Source: Flaccisagitta enflata (taxonomy: Eukaryota > Chaetognatha > Sagittoidea > Aphragmophora). Taken from it: a DNA stretch of 64,000 nt. A program made the position numbers and the translations under genes. Each line of letters opens with the position of its first letter. The stretch's first letter is position 1. The stretch spans positions 91,140,001 to 91,204,000 of the forward strand of contig OZ231127.1 of NCBI GenBank assembly GCA_965153355.1. The letters run 5' to 3'. The notes below the pieces were generated by a model, which worked only from the letters and a program-made list of their open reading frames with translations, had not been told where the DNA came from and did no database searches. Below are positions 1 to 10,014 of the stretch, piece after piece.

Positions 1-339
1 CTGACTGTTTTAGGATAGTTACGGAAGTCTAAATGAAAGGCAAAACAGCCATCGTCGCATGCCATGGACACGCGTCTCTGTATATTGCCACGTCGATCGG
101 ATGATCGAGTGATGCGTCCAGCTGTTGGTTGCATATTCATTTTCTTATTATCATTTTCTGGCTGCATTTACTGTTTTAGGATAGTTTCGTAAGTCGGTCT
201 CAGGTCATTATCATCATTACAGATAATTTTTACGAATTAGATCATAGAAATCAAGTCAGTTTAAATGAAGAGATTGTAAATTGATTGAGCGCGCGATTAT
301 TTTCAAAATCATTCTAGTTAACCTTGCTGTCACTAGCTC

Positions 340-830
340 GCTCGCGCTGTTGGCCGCGTGTTCATTGTTCTCCTTAGCTTAGCTCATTCATGCGCGCGTC
401 GTCGGCCGCGTGTTCATCGTACTCCTTAGCTTAGCTCATTCGTGCGCGCTGTCGGCCGCGCTGTCGGCCGCGTGTTCATCGTACTCCTTAGCTTAGCTCA
501 TTCACGCGTGTGTCGTCGGCTGCGTGTTTATCGTACTCCTTAGCTTAGCTCATTCGTGCGCGCTGTCGACCGCGCTGTCGGCTGCGTGTTCATCGTACTC
601 CTTAGCTTAGCTCATTCGTGCGCGCTGTCGGCCGCGTGTTCATCGTACTCCTTAGCTTAGCTCATTTGTGCGCACTGTCGGCCGCGCTGTTGGCCACGTG
701 TTCATCGTACTCCTTAGCTTAGCTCATTCGTGCGCGCTGTCGGCCGCGCTGTCGGCCGCATGTTCATCGTTCTCCTTAGCTTAGCTCATTTGCGCGCGCG
801 TCGTCGGCCGTGTGTTTATCCTCACTTCAT
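340..830. repeat. Minisatellite, alternating ~51 and ~62-bp units
   Basis: About eight tandem units share the core tccttagcttagctcatt followed by GC-rich gcgcgctgtcggccgcgtg. Spacing between cores alternates near 51 and 62 bp, suggesting a higher-order unit. Copy B (48945-49020) has only one to two units, so the array expanded in copy A or shrank in copy B. No coding signal seen. Confidence 0.8.
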
Positions 831-895
831 CAACTCCATCTTTAGACTTGAGCGTTTCAATAGCAACAAAGTAAAAAAAGGAGTATAAAGTAAAC

Positions 896-1155
896 AAGGC
901 CGGATACACGGCTACCCTAGTCGCGTGCGGGTGGGCAGGGGCCATAATTGAGGTCAGTGGAGCATTTGGGCAGGAGCAATAAGACCAAAAACCCCATTAA
1001 CGCTGAAAAAGTAAAGTGTGACGGACGGACCGACGGACCGACGGACGGACCGACGGACGGACCGACGGACGGACGGACGGACCGACGGACCGACCGACGG
1101 ACCGACGGACGGACCGACAAAGCGGGGTGTAGAGTCGCGTAGCACGCGACTAAAA
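896..1155 (+). mobile_element. Family Y hairpin element, complete
   Basis: It starts aacaaggccggatacacgg and ends with a hairpin (agtcgcgtagcacgcgact) followed by an A run. The middle is a gacc/ggac microsatellite. Copy B lacks it: the sequence there runs straight from ...taagta into aaaaagaccc. No target duplication beyond the A run is visible. Other copies are listed below. The structure resembles Helentron-associated non-autonomous elements (HINE/DINE-1 type), which insert at T-T dinucleotides; that class assignment is inference. Confidence 0.75.
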
Positions 1156-1452
1156 AGACCCATGACATAACTTGTTTTGGTTAGTAGCGGGTCCCTCTAC
1201 TAGAGCGGTGTCTGACACAATTTTGAAAGCTGATGAACATACTTAATGTACAAGTACAAAGTATGTACACTTCTACGTAACACAGACTGTTTGGGTACAC
1301 ATTTCAACGAAGTCACTTGTTAACAAGCATCTCTAAACGTCTTGGTTTACAAGTGACTTCAATTTACACGTTGGCGCGTTTAGCTGACTAAGTCTATAGT
1401 GTTTACTATATTCATTTACACTTCATTTCCATTTTTTCTTCGTTTGACAGTA

Positions 1453-1647
1453 ATGAATCGACGGCGCGCGTTGTCACACCAACCGGGGATACGTTTGCTC
1501 CTCCTCTTCCTCCACCTCTTCCTCCTCTTCCTTCTCTTCCTCCTCCTACCCGGATGCTGTCAAACTCAACTTCTCGTCTCTTGTCACCGCACCGCCTTCT
1601 CCTTTCATTCCCCATTCCTAAACATTCATCAGCGTCGCATTATGATG
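1453..1647 (+). CDS. Signal-peptide exon of unrecognised secreted/membrane protein (copy A)
   Basis: 65 codons from ATG to a GTAAGT donor, phase 0. The product begins MNRRRALSHQPGIR, then a long Leu/Phe stretch (residues ~15-33) ending PGCCQ: a typical cleavable signal peptide. Copy B has the same exon one codon longer (49547-49744) and keeps ATG, signal and donor. I assume it is the first coding exon of the gene with exons at 16947-26917, because it is on the same strand and upstream; exons linking the two (phase 0 to phase 1) were not found, so the join is unproven. A ttgacag just before the ATG could be an acceptor following a 5' UTR intron. Confidence 0.55.
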
Positions 1648-1733
1648 GTAAGTAAATCGCCCGACCGTCTGTCTGTCCTGTGCTGTCTGTCCGTTGCTGT
1701 AAGCTACTGTCGGTTTGTGGTATGGTCTGTCTT

Positions 1734-2582
1734 TTGGGCAGCGGCCCCGAAGGGGACAAAGTCCTGTAGAACACAGGGGGAATCTGTCCGTCCGTCCGTC
1801 CGTCCGTCCATACGTCCGTCCGTACGTCCGTCCATCCCCCCCACCCCACCCTCAGGGCTTCGTCTCCTTTGGGGCCCAAATCCAAACTGTATGGCCGAAC
1901 TCCAAGCAAAATGGCCCAAATCCAGCCAAGATGGGCAAAATCCAGGCAAAATGGCCTTGGACCAGATAAAATGGGCCAAGTCAGGCTAGAAAACCTGAAT
2001 TCTGGCCTGAATTCTATCATTTTGGCCCTTTAAACTTAGATTCTGGCTCCCAAAACCCACATCCAAGCCTTAGAGACCCAGATCCTGACCTTTGGGACCC
2101 AGATTTTGACCTCCAAGACCTTGGTGCTGGCCTTAGAGACCTAAATCCTAGCCTCAGAGGCCCAAATCCTGGCCTCAGAAACTAAAATCCTTGCCTCTGA
2201 GACCAAGAAATTGATCTCTGAGACCAAGAAATTGATCTCTGAGACCCAGATTCTGGCCTCAGAGACCCAGATCCTGGCCTGCTCCTCCCTTAACATAACC
2301 TACAAACTATACAATAAGGGCAAGGGTACCATCGTCCATATACTGCCTTTTGTCAATTTTCAATGGTATTCAATGAAAATTTGAATAACAGGGCATCCTG
2401 GACAGAAGGAAGGCAGACAGGACGGATGGATGGACGGACGGACGGACAGATTCCCCCTGTGTTCTACAGGACTTTGTCCCCTTCGGGGCCGCTGCCCTGC
2501 TCCCTCTCACCCTTAATCACTTCCTACTCAAGCAGGGCACGGGTACCGCTGACCACTTCCTGCCTTTGGGCTGCTATTCCTT
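1734..2582 (+). mobile_element. Family X element with internal minisatellite
   Basis: It begins gggcagcggccccgaagggg followed by gttctacagg-type sequence. It carries ~20-bp minisatellite units (gcctcagagacccagatcctg type, 1990-2285), then the inverted copy of the start (2455-2495), and ends with aagcagggcacgggtaccgc and ...gggctgctatt. At the same site copy B has a family Y element instead, inserted in the same T run. Confidence 0.65.
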
Positions 2583-2621
2583 TCTGTGTCTGTCTTTAAG
2601 TATGAGTGTGTCTGTCTTCTC

Positions 2622-2805
<184 letters not shown>

Positions 2806-2909
2806 TAAGACTCACATTCGCATGACTACATATGTCATATGTCATTGTTTCTTCTTTGCACAATGTCTCGTGAGTCGTGATATCGAAAAATGAAGGAGAC
2901 ATGGCCTGG

Positions 2910-3423
2910 TCGGGTGTGTCAATATGCAGAAGGTTTTTTGATGAGACTATCGACATCCGACTGTACAAGGTAATGAATTTTAAAACCTTTACCATTTTTA
3001 TTTTGTCAAATTTCATTCATCTTCCATTTTTTTCAGAACCCTTTTTTAGACGCTAATTTGTATATTGCTGTGTTGTTGATTTTGTTTGTATCATTGCTCA
3101 TGTATTTAATAAAATCTAAACCCGTGAATATCTTGGTGCTAATTCTAGTTCAAACAAGGTAAATGCTGTTTATTTATCAACAAAGTTGTCAAAAGTGTCA
3201 ATAACACATATTTTCTGTAGAAATTATGAGTCTCATTTTCACCAAAACTGCGTGCATATGGTGGAAATATATATATTTTTAACAATCTTTACTTGCACTA
3301 AAAAAACGGAAGATAAATAAAATTTTAAAAAATAAAAATGGTAAAAGCTTTGGAATTTTTTTGTTTACATTCTCTGAAGTTGATGATCTGATCAAAAATA
3401 CTTTTGCATATTGACACACCCGA
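2910..3423. mobile_element. Family Z MITE, Mutator-like, 9-bp target duplication
   Basis: The terminal inverted repeats are tcgggtgtgtcaatatgca at the left and its complement at the right. The flanks are a perfect 9-bp direct repeat atggcctgg (2901-2909 and 3424-3432). Copy B has a single atggcctgg and no element. There is no ORF, so it is non-autonomous. A 9-bp target duplication is typical of Mutator-like elements. Confidence 0.85.
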
Positions 3424-3489
3424 ATGGCCTGGTTTGGAATGATCATATGATCAGCCGATTTGTACACACGCTTGAGTAATTGAGAAGTT

Positions 3490-3492
<3 letters not shown>

Positions 3493-3588
<96 letters not shown>

Positions 3589-3640
3589 GAGAGACGTGAG
3601 ACCGACAGACTGACAGACAGACAGACAGACAGACACAGAT
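3493..3640. repeat. GA/GACA microsatellite
   Basis: A ga run passes into gaca repeats; no coding interpretation. Confidence 0.95.
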
Positions 3641-3920
3641 AGACAGAAATGAGTTATTGACCAAAATACGGTCATGAAAATGTACAGACAAGAGGCGAGC
3701 AGAACAGACAGGCAGACATTGAGACTTAACAAATAATAGCAAAGTCCGGATCGCCACACGACCTCTAATCATATAAGTGAGAAAAACAAAAAAGAAATAA
3801 AGTAACATCATGTGGTTTTTGAAGTTCAGATTTAAAGTGGCATCGTCATGATAAATTTATGAGACGGGGAGTACACACGTGACAATTGACTTTACTTTAT
3901 CAAATTTAGGATTGTATATC

Positions 3921-4012
3921 AAAGGCGAAGTTTATGATTATGGGTAGTCAGTGATGAATAAAAAACGTTATTCATCACTGACTACTTTTGGTCATAAACT
4001 TCGCCTTTGATT
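3921..4012. repeat. Short near-perfect palindrome
   Basis: Arms atcaaaggcgaagtttatga ... gtcagtgatgaata fold back around a short aaaaacgt loop, arm length about 42 bp. Also present in copy B (about 50745-50850), so it predates the duplication. Probably a small foldback MITE. Confidence 0.8.
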
Positions 4013-4133
4013 AACTCTGCAATGATCGAGATGTCTTTAAAGCAAGAATTGTATATTTTTTGCAAAAATGATATTTGTAATGAATATTTTTTCTAACTTT
4101 AATTAACTGTTACTTCATATATTGTTCCTTTTT

Positions 4134-4609
4134 AAGCAGCGGCCCCGAAGGGGTCGATGACCTATGCTTTCACACATATGGGGAATTTTCTCCTCCTCCT
4201 TCTCCTTCTTCTCCGTACCCCCCCTCCCCCCAGCCTCCAGGTCCATTTCTCAGCCTGGAGGCCCATATCCCAGCCTCGAGGCCCAAATTCCAGTCTTTAG
4301 GCCCAAATCCCACCCTCAAGGCCCAAATCCCAATCCCAAGGCCCAGATTCCACTCTCTAGGGATTTAGGCCTCAAGACTGGGATTTGGGCCTCAGAGGCG
4401 GGGCTAGGGCCTGGACGCTGGGGGGGGGATGCGAGGGCGGAGGTGGGGAGAAGGAGGAGGAGGAGGAGGAGGAGAAAATTTCATATGTGTGAAAGCATAG
4501 GTCATCGACCCCTTCGGGGCCGCTGCCCTGCTCCCCCCTCAACTTCAACCACAACCTACTTAAGCAGGGCACGGGTACTGCTGACCATCTAACGCTTTTG
4601 CGACTATTG
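4134..4609 (+). mobile_element. Family X element, complete, with empty site in copy B
   Basis: It runs from aagcagcggccccgaagggg to ...gcgactatt. The inverted shell sequences (gcggccccgaaggggtcgat and its complement at 4503-4525) enclose a ggcccaaatcccagcctcg-type minisatellite and CTC/GGA tracts. Copy B reads directly cctttttgaatttttgata at 50960, defining the insertion exactly. No target duplication apart from the T run. Confidence 0.8.
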
Positions 4610-4961
4610 AATTTTTAATAAATCTTATTTCCAAGTTCAGCTCAAAAGTTTATTGAAGAAAATACATTTTTTACAAAGATACTAAATTTTTAAAAATCAA
4701 AAGCCTATTGAGTTTAACAATATTATTTATATTTACGTCAAATCTTAACAACTATTGCATATTGACATACCTCAGCTAAGCTTGGTTCCTGATCACAGAG
4801 GTTTCATCAGTGGCCTAAACGTTTAATGAGCAGAGATAAAAAGTCAGTGTCGCTTCTTCAACATTCTTCATTTTCTTGTGCACACAAAAATATTGCAATC
4901 TATGAGCAATTTAGGATTACTGTTTGAGCAATTTAGCATGATTCATGATTCTAACTAAAAT

Positions 4962-4963
<2 letters not shown>

Positions 4964-5018
<55 letters not shown>
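4964..5018. repeat. GA microsatellite
   Basis: Uninterrupted ga run, longer in copy B (51325-51405). Confidence 0.95.
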
Positions 5019-5021
<3 letters not shown>

Positions 5022-5026
5022 TGCCT

Positions 5027-5695
5027 TTATCCCGAGCAATCTCTGCCTTGATTTCTTCTCCTGGGAGTGACGGGCCTTTCTTGCAAGAAGTCTCGTTCGT
5101 TAAATTCGAAAGAACGAATTGATCTGCCGCATCTTCTCTCGTTTATGGGCTCGTACAGATACCACTCGGAACAAAGCTTGCCCTGAAGGAAGAATAAAGC
5201 CAGACCCATGTTTTAGTCGCGGACACGCGACTCTACACCTTGCCATGTCGGTCCGACCCTCCGTTCGTCTGTAACATTTTTAGTTGCGGACACGCAACTC
5301 TATAAGAGGCTTTGTCTGTCCGTTGGTTGGTTGGTTGGTCGGTCCGTGGACACGAGTCGAAAAGTGAGGAAATGAGCGTTTTAGATCATTTTTAGTTGCG
5401 GACAGTTGCATTTCCGCCCCTGCCCACCCGTCCGCAACTGATGGCCGTGTATCCGGCCTTGTTGAATTGAATTGCTAGCGGTTTTTGCATTACTACTCCT
5501 GCCCAAACGCCCGCGACTGGATTGCCGTATATCCGGCCTTGTCAAAATTTTTCGAATAGTCGTAACGATCATAGTCAAGATCTAGTTCTTCAGTTTCATT
5601 TGCATTCTCCCAGAATTGTTATCCGCGCGTCAGATGCAGAATGATATTCCGTCGGCCGTTATTCATGGTTCCGTTAAGCAAGGGTGTAACCGTAG
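5027..5695 (-). pseudogene. Candidate minus-strand terminal coding region interrupted by Y elements
   Basis: The lower part (5027-5209) reads MGLALFFLQGKLCSEWY...GRDCSG then TAA, preceded by a good acceptor (ttattcttccttcag at 5183). The upper part (about 5545-5690) reads NGTMNNGRRNIIL...DLDYDRYDYSKNF. The two would be in frame if the Y element between them were absent. In copy B the upper part is open (51755-51870), but in copy A one codon is TAA where B has TTA. The tail (RRRNQGRDCSG) faintly recalls the end of a thrombospondin type 1 repeat, but I do not claim that. The Y insertion is present in both copies, so disruption predates the duplication. Confidence 0.35.
5212..5543 (-). mobile_element. 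Nested pair of family Y elements
   Basis: The outer Y (tttagtcgcggacacgcgact ... tatccggccttgt) is split by an inner Y (agttgcggacacgcaact ... ggccgtgtatccggccttgtt, 5276-5463). Copy B has only the outer element: it reads catttttgaattgcgagc at 51661. The insertion point is therefore inside a T run. Confidence 0.8.
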
Positions 5696-5761
5696 TTTAT
5701 TTAGATAATTAAAATATTATTAACGATTCGATTGAGTTAATTCGTTCCTAAGTCTTTGTAC

Positions 5762-5836
5762 CTGCACTCTGGATGTGCTGATTCCATTCTTGACTTTCAT
5801 ATTTTCTGGAACTCGGGCTTTTCTCTCCAAGCATCT
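5762..5836 (-). CDS. Candidate minus-strand coding exon, 25 codons
   Basis: Acceptor ttgaatccacag and donor gtacaaag bound an exon reading RCLERKARVPENMKVKNGIS... in phase 0 at both ends. Copy B (51947-52021) has the same boundaries. The two nucleotide differences I see within it are both synonymous (Lys AAG/AAA, Ile ATC/ATA), which favours protein-coding constraint. If the donor is not used, the reading frame runs into a stop within about 15 codons. Function not recognised. Confidence 0.4.
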
Positions 5837-5861
5837 CTGTGGATTCAAGGACAAGGCGGTA

Positions 5862-6336
5862 AACACGAGTTGAAGTTGAAGCGGGAGCAGGGCAGCGGCC
5901 CCAAATGGGTCGATGACCTATGCTTTAAAACGGGAATTTTATCCTTCTCCTCCTCCTCCTCCTCCTCCTCCTCTGTCCCCCTCCCCCAACCTCCAGGCCC
6001 TTATCCCCTCAAAGCCCATATCCCAGCCTTGAGACTCAAATCCCAGTCTTGAGGCCCAAATCCCTCGAGGCTGGGATTTCGGCCTCGAAGATGGCATTTT
6101 GGCCTTAAGATGGGATTTGGGCCTTGAGGTTGGGATTTGGGCCTCAAGACTGGGATTTGGGCCTTGAGGTTGGGATTTGGGCCTCAAGACTGGGATTTGG
6201 GCCTCAAGGCTGAGATATGGGCCTCGAGGCTGAGATATGGGCCTCGAGGCTGAGATATGGGCCTGAAGGTGGGGGGGGGGAATTCTCCCGTGTAAAAGCA
6301 TAGGTCATCGACCCCTGCGGGGCCGCTGCCAAAAAA
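5862..6336 (-). mobile_element. Family X element, reverse orientation, truncated
   Basis: It enters with gttgaagttgaagcgggagc, the complement of the family X tail, then gcagcggcccc, ~20-bp minisatellite units (gggatttgggcctcaagact type) and the inverted shell ending ggggccgctgcc at 6332. Copy B has unrelated repeat DNA at the equivalent point (52035). Confidence 0.65.
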
Positions 6337-6411
6337 GCGGAACAAGCATGAAACTCCGTCGGAACATGTCTCGAGTCTTGACCATTGTTTCACGACTCAT
6401 CTGAACTTAAG

Positions 6412-6745
6412 AGACTTAGAAGAACAAGAACAAGTATGAGGACAAGAACAAGAACAAGAACAGAGACTTACAAGAAGCCTATCTGAACTTGAGAGACGTA
6501 AAAGAATACGAACAAGTATGAGGACAAATACAAGAACAAGAACAAGAACAAGAACAGAGACTTACAAGAAGCCTATCAGAAATTTAGAAACGTGGTAGAA
6601 CAAGAACTAGAATGAGGACAAAAACAAGAGCAAGAATGGGGACAAAAACAAGAACAAGGACTTATAAGAAGTTCATCTGAGCTTTAAACTTAAAGACGTA
6701 GAGGATCAAGAATGAGGACAAAAACAAGATGGGAGACTTACAAGA
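6412..6745. repeat. Tandem array of ~110-bp units each containing a minus-strand GTAAGT
   Basis: Units contain cttacaagaagc(tc)atctgaact and an aagaacaagaac tract. On the minus strand each has ...gcttctt followed by gtaagtctc, matching the 3' end and donor of the adjacent exon at 6742. Copy B has a longer array (52455-52985, about seven units). Looks like amplification of an exon edge with its splice site. Confidence 0.65.
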
Positions 6746-6838
6746 AGGTCATCAGAGCACGCGGCTGAAGTGGAAATTTCTACGATCTGCTGTTCAACTG
6801 GATGTTGATTTGGACGACGGGACGATGAACGACCGTTT
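6742..6838 (-). CDS. Candidate minus-strand coding exon, 32 codons
   Basis: Reads ...NGRSSSRRPNQHPVEQQIVE...CSDDLL and ends at a gtaagt donor, phase 0, compatible with the next exon (5836). Copy B (52994-53090) has the same frame with CSNELL. The acceptor is taken as the aag shared by both copies. Low-complexity Ser/Arg and Gln content; no family recognised. Confidence 0.35.
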
Positions 6839-6981
6839 CTTCTGTACACTGTCATTACAAATGGAAAATACCAATAAAGAGAATTATGAAATATGAATTA
6901 CCAATAAAGAGATTGATACTTGATTGCATCTTGAGACGAGTGTGTTGACAAATCGGCAAGCCCTTGCGGCATGTGTGAGCG

Positions 6982-7212
6982 AACAAGGCCGGATACACGG
7001 CTACCTTAGTCGCGTGCTGGTGGGCAGGGGCAGTGATAAAAAGGCTAACCATGTTTTTTGGCAGGAGCAGTAATGCAGTAAACACCCGCAAACGCCAAAT
7101 AAATAAAAAAAGTAAAGTTTGACCGACGGACATAAATAAAAAAAGTAAAGTTTGGCCGACGGACAGACGGACGGACAAAGCGGGTTGTAGAGTCGCGTGC
7201 ACGCGACTAAAA
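6982..7212 (+). mobile_element. Family Y element with empty site in copy B
   Basis: Starts acaaggccggatacacggct and ends agtcgcgtgcacgcgact plus A run (a perfect 18-bp palindrome). Copy B reads gtgtgaccgaaaaatggatc with no element, so the insertion lies in an A run. It also holds a short internal duplication (cataaataaaaaaagtaaag twice). Confidence 0.85.
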
Positions 7213-7271
7213 ATGGGTCGATCGGACAAAGCAATCTGTCTGTATGTCTCTCTCTCTCTCTCTCTCTCTCT

Positions 7272-7316
<45 letters not shown>

Positions 7317-7318
<2 letters not shown>

Positions 7319-7437
7319 CGACAAGACTGCTTTGCGAATCCATAAAACCATTTGGGTTTACATTGAGAAGGATTTCTGGGGACCGGACAGTCCTCTATCA
7401 TCGAGCTGCATATTTCGTCAGAATCTGGATGCACCTC
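7317..7437 (-). CDS. Candidate minus-strand Cys-rich exon (weak Kunitz resemblance)
   Basis: Acceptor ctttgtaatttag and donor gtgtgtgtg (which opens a CA/GT microsatellite) bound 121 bp reading EVHPDSDEICSSMIEDCPVP...CKPKWFYGFAKQSCR. Copy B (53335-53455) keeps both splice sites and differs by E to Q. Cys-x8-Cys followed by an aromatic KWFYGF and Cys recalls the N-terminal half of a Kunitz domain, but the second spacing is about three residues short, so this is only a suggestion. The opposite strand is also open, with a stop at the end. Confidence 0.4.
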
Positions 7438-8017
7438 CTAAATTACAAAGAAATGAGATGAGGAACGTCTAAATAAAACAATTTTACTTCATATTTGGTC
7501 ATTGTAGCATGACCATTGATATGAAATCAAGCCAAAAACAAAAATTGTGTTTGTATTCATATCTTTACTTGTTACTTGCTACTTGTTAGCCCTTTTATGT
7601 GTAAATTGAAATAAGGGAGGCTAAACAAAAGAGAAAAAGAATAAAAGCAGTGGAAAAAAATTGAAAGATTGAATTGATTGATGAAGGCCATCCGCAATAT
7701 CGAGCAATCTTTGAGTTCAGCAGTTACGACGGACGCTTACCGCATATCCTTCCATAAAATGAACTCTGGGCGAAGAAAAACTAATTGCGATGGAAAAAAA
7801 TTGTGTTGCGCGCCTAATCTATTTTGTGGCGAAAATTCAAAAAGGGCTGTGCTAACGCGGAATGGAGCAATGGACAACATAGCATTTTGTATCACGGGTA
7901 AAAATGATGCACAGGCCTGTTACCGCGTCGTCCGTTAGACCTTTTCCCTTGTAACAGAATTTCGAATCGCTCAGACGCAGCTTCATACATCACCATAAAG
8001 GTCCAAGGGTCATTTAA

Positions 8018-8482
<465 letters not shown>

Positions 8483-8692
8483 ATTTCCGTCTTTACTTCT
8501 GTTCATGACAATACTGTTACCCCCGGTTACTTGTTTAATTAGTTACTGCGGTCAAAGAGTGAATCTACTACGTCGACTACTGCGGCTGTCAGAACAGGAT
8601 CATTGGATGATGTGACTAACTTTCCGAATCCCTTTACTCATCACGAAGTGAGCAAAAAGTAGGTAATTTGTGAAAAGCATGTGTTTTCATCA

Positions 8693-8916
8693 ACGAGGCC
8701 GGATACACGGGTACCCCAGTCGCGTTCGGGTGGGCAGGAGCAGTGCTGAAAAAGGTCACTAGAGTATTTGGGCAGAAGCAGTATGCTCAAAAAGCTCAAA
8801 AACGTCAAAAAAGTAAAAAGGGGACCGACGGACCGACCAACCCACCGACCGACCAACCGACCGATCGACGGACCGACATAGTGGGGTGTAAAGTCGCGAA
8901 ACGCGCGACTAAAAAC
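8693..8916 (+). mobile_element. Family Y element
   Basis: Starts aacgaggccggatacacggg, has a gaccgaccaacc microsatellite, and ends gtcgcgaaacgcgcgactaaaa. Confidence 0.75.
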
Positions 8917-9004
8917 TTAAATCGCATGAACCTGGGGATCAAAATTGCATTACAAATGTCCAGTCAAGATTTAAGCTATTTATAACAAAAAATGATTTTC
9001 CAAT

Positions 9005-9672
9005 AAAACAAGGCCGGATACACGGCGACCCCAGTCGCGTGCAGGTGGGCAGGATCAGTGCTGAAGAAGGTCATAAGAGCATTTGGGCAGAAGCAGTATT
9101 CTCAAGAAAAGCAAAAACGCCGAAAAAGTAATAGTCGCAAAAGCGTAAGTTGGTCAGCGGTGAGTGTATGTGGGGATGGGATGGTGAAAGGGGCAGTGGC
9201 CCCAAAGGGGCCTATGATCTTTGCTTGAGTGCATGGGAAATCATCAAGCATTTTACTGTCTGAGGGGTGAATTTGGACCACAAGACAGAGATTTGAGCCT
9301 AGGGATTGGGATAAAGACCTTAGGGCTGGGATTTAGGCCTTAAGGCTGGGATTTGGGATTTGAGGCTGGAATTTAGCCTCAAGGCAGAGATTTGCGCTTG
9401 GAGGCTGGGATTTGGGCTTAAAGGTTGGGATTTAGGCTTGGAGGCTGGGATTTGGGCCGTTAGGCTGGAATTAGGCCTTGAGGCTGGAATTTAAGCCTCG
9501 AGACTGAGATTAGCAACGCGGGGGGGGGTACAAAGAAGGAGAAGAAATTTCTGCATATGTAAAAGCATAGGTAATTGACCCCTTTGGGTCGCTGCCTGAA
9601 AATGGGGACCAACCAACGGACCGACTGACAGAAAGGCATAGTTGGATGTAAAGTCGCCTAGCACACGACTAA
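9005..9672 (+). mobile_element. Family Y element hosting a nested X element
   Basis: Y start aacaaggccggatacacggc at 9005 and Y end gcctagcacacgactaaaaa at 9653-9672. The interior from about 9184 to 9598 is a family X element. Confidence 0.65.
9184..9598 (+). mobile_element. Family X element nested in Y
   Basis: Starts ggggcagtggccccaaaggg and ends with the inverted shell acccctttgggtcgctgcct. It encloses ggctgggatttgggcttgga-type ~20-bp repeats. Confidence 0.6.
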
Positions 9673-9775
9673 AAATTTGTTTTTTTTTTGTTCGGAATTT
9701 AGCAAAACCAACTTCATATTCTGAATATACCAGGGGTGTATATAATGGAATCAATTATGATTTGACCGTGTATGA

Positions 9776-10014
9776 AACAAGGCCAACACCTTACAGTCGC
9801 GTGGGGTTGTTCAGACCAGAAGACTAAAAGACTAAAAGACTAAAAGACCAAAAGACTTAAACACTAAATGTAAATTGTCTGGAAACAACTTATATTGACA
9901 TAATACGACTTTAAATGACGTAAAACGGCAAATAAAACGCCAAGCGTGACGGATGGACGGATGGACAGACAGACAGACGGACAGAGGACAGAGTCGCATG
10001 CATGCGACTAAAGA
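9776..10014 (+). mobile_element. Family Y element, diverged
   Basis: Starts aaacaaggccaacaccttac, carries a gactaaaa minisatellite (9820-9860) and a gacagacagac tract, and ends agtcgcatgcatgcgact, an 18-bp palindrome. Confidence 0.6.

Noticed and set aside
917-1168. Open frames of PSVRPSVGPSV type
   Set aside because: They come from the gtcc/gtcg repeat inside family Y elements; present in every Y copy and in all frames.
6412-6745. CRISPR-like array
   Set aside because: The units are contiguous diverged tandem repeats without spacers, in a eukaryotic sequence.
7678-7938. 86-residue open frame with six cysteines (MMKAIRNIEQ...)
   Set aside because: No splice sites, no copy in the other duplicate and no recognised pattern; length is compatible with chance.
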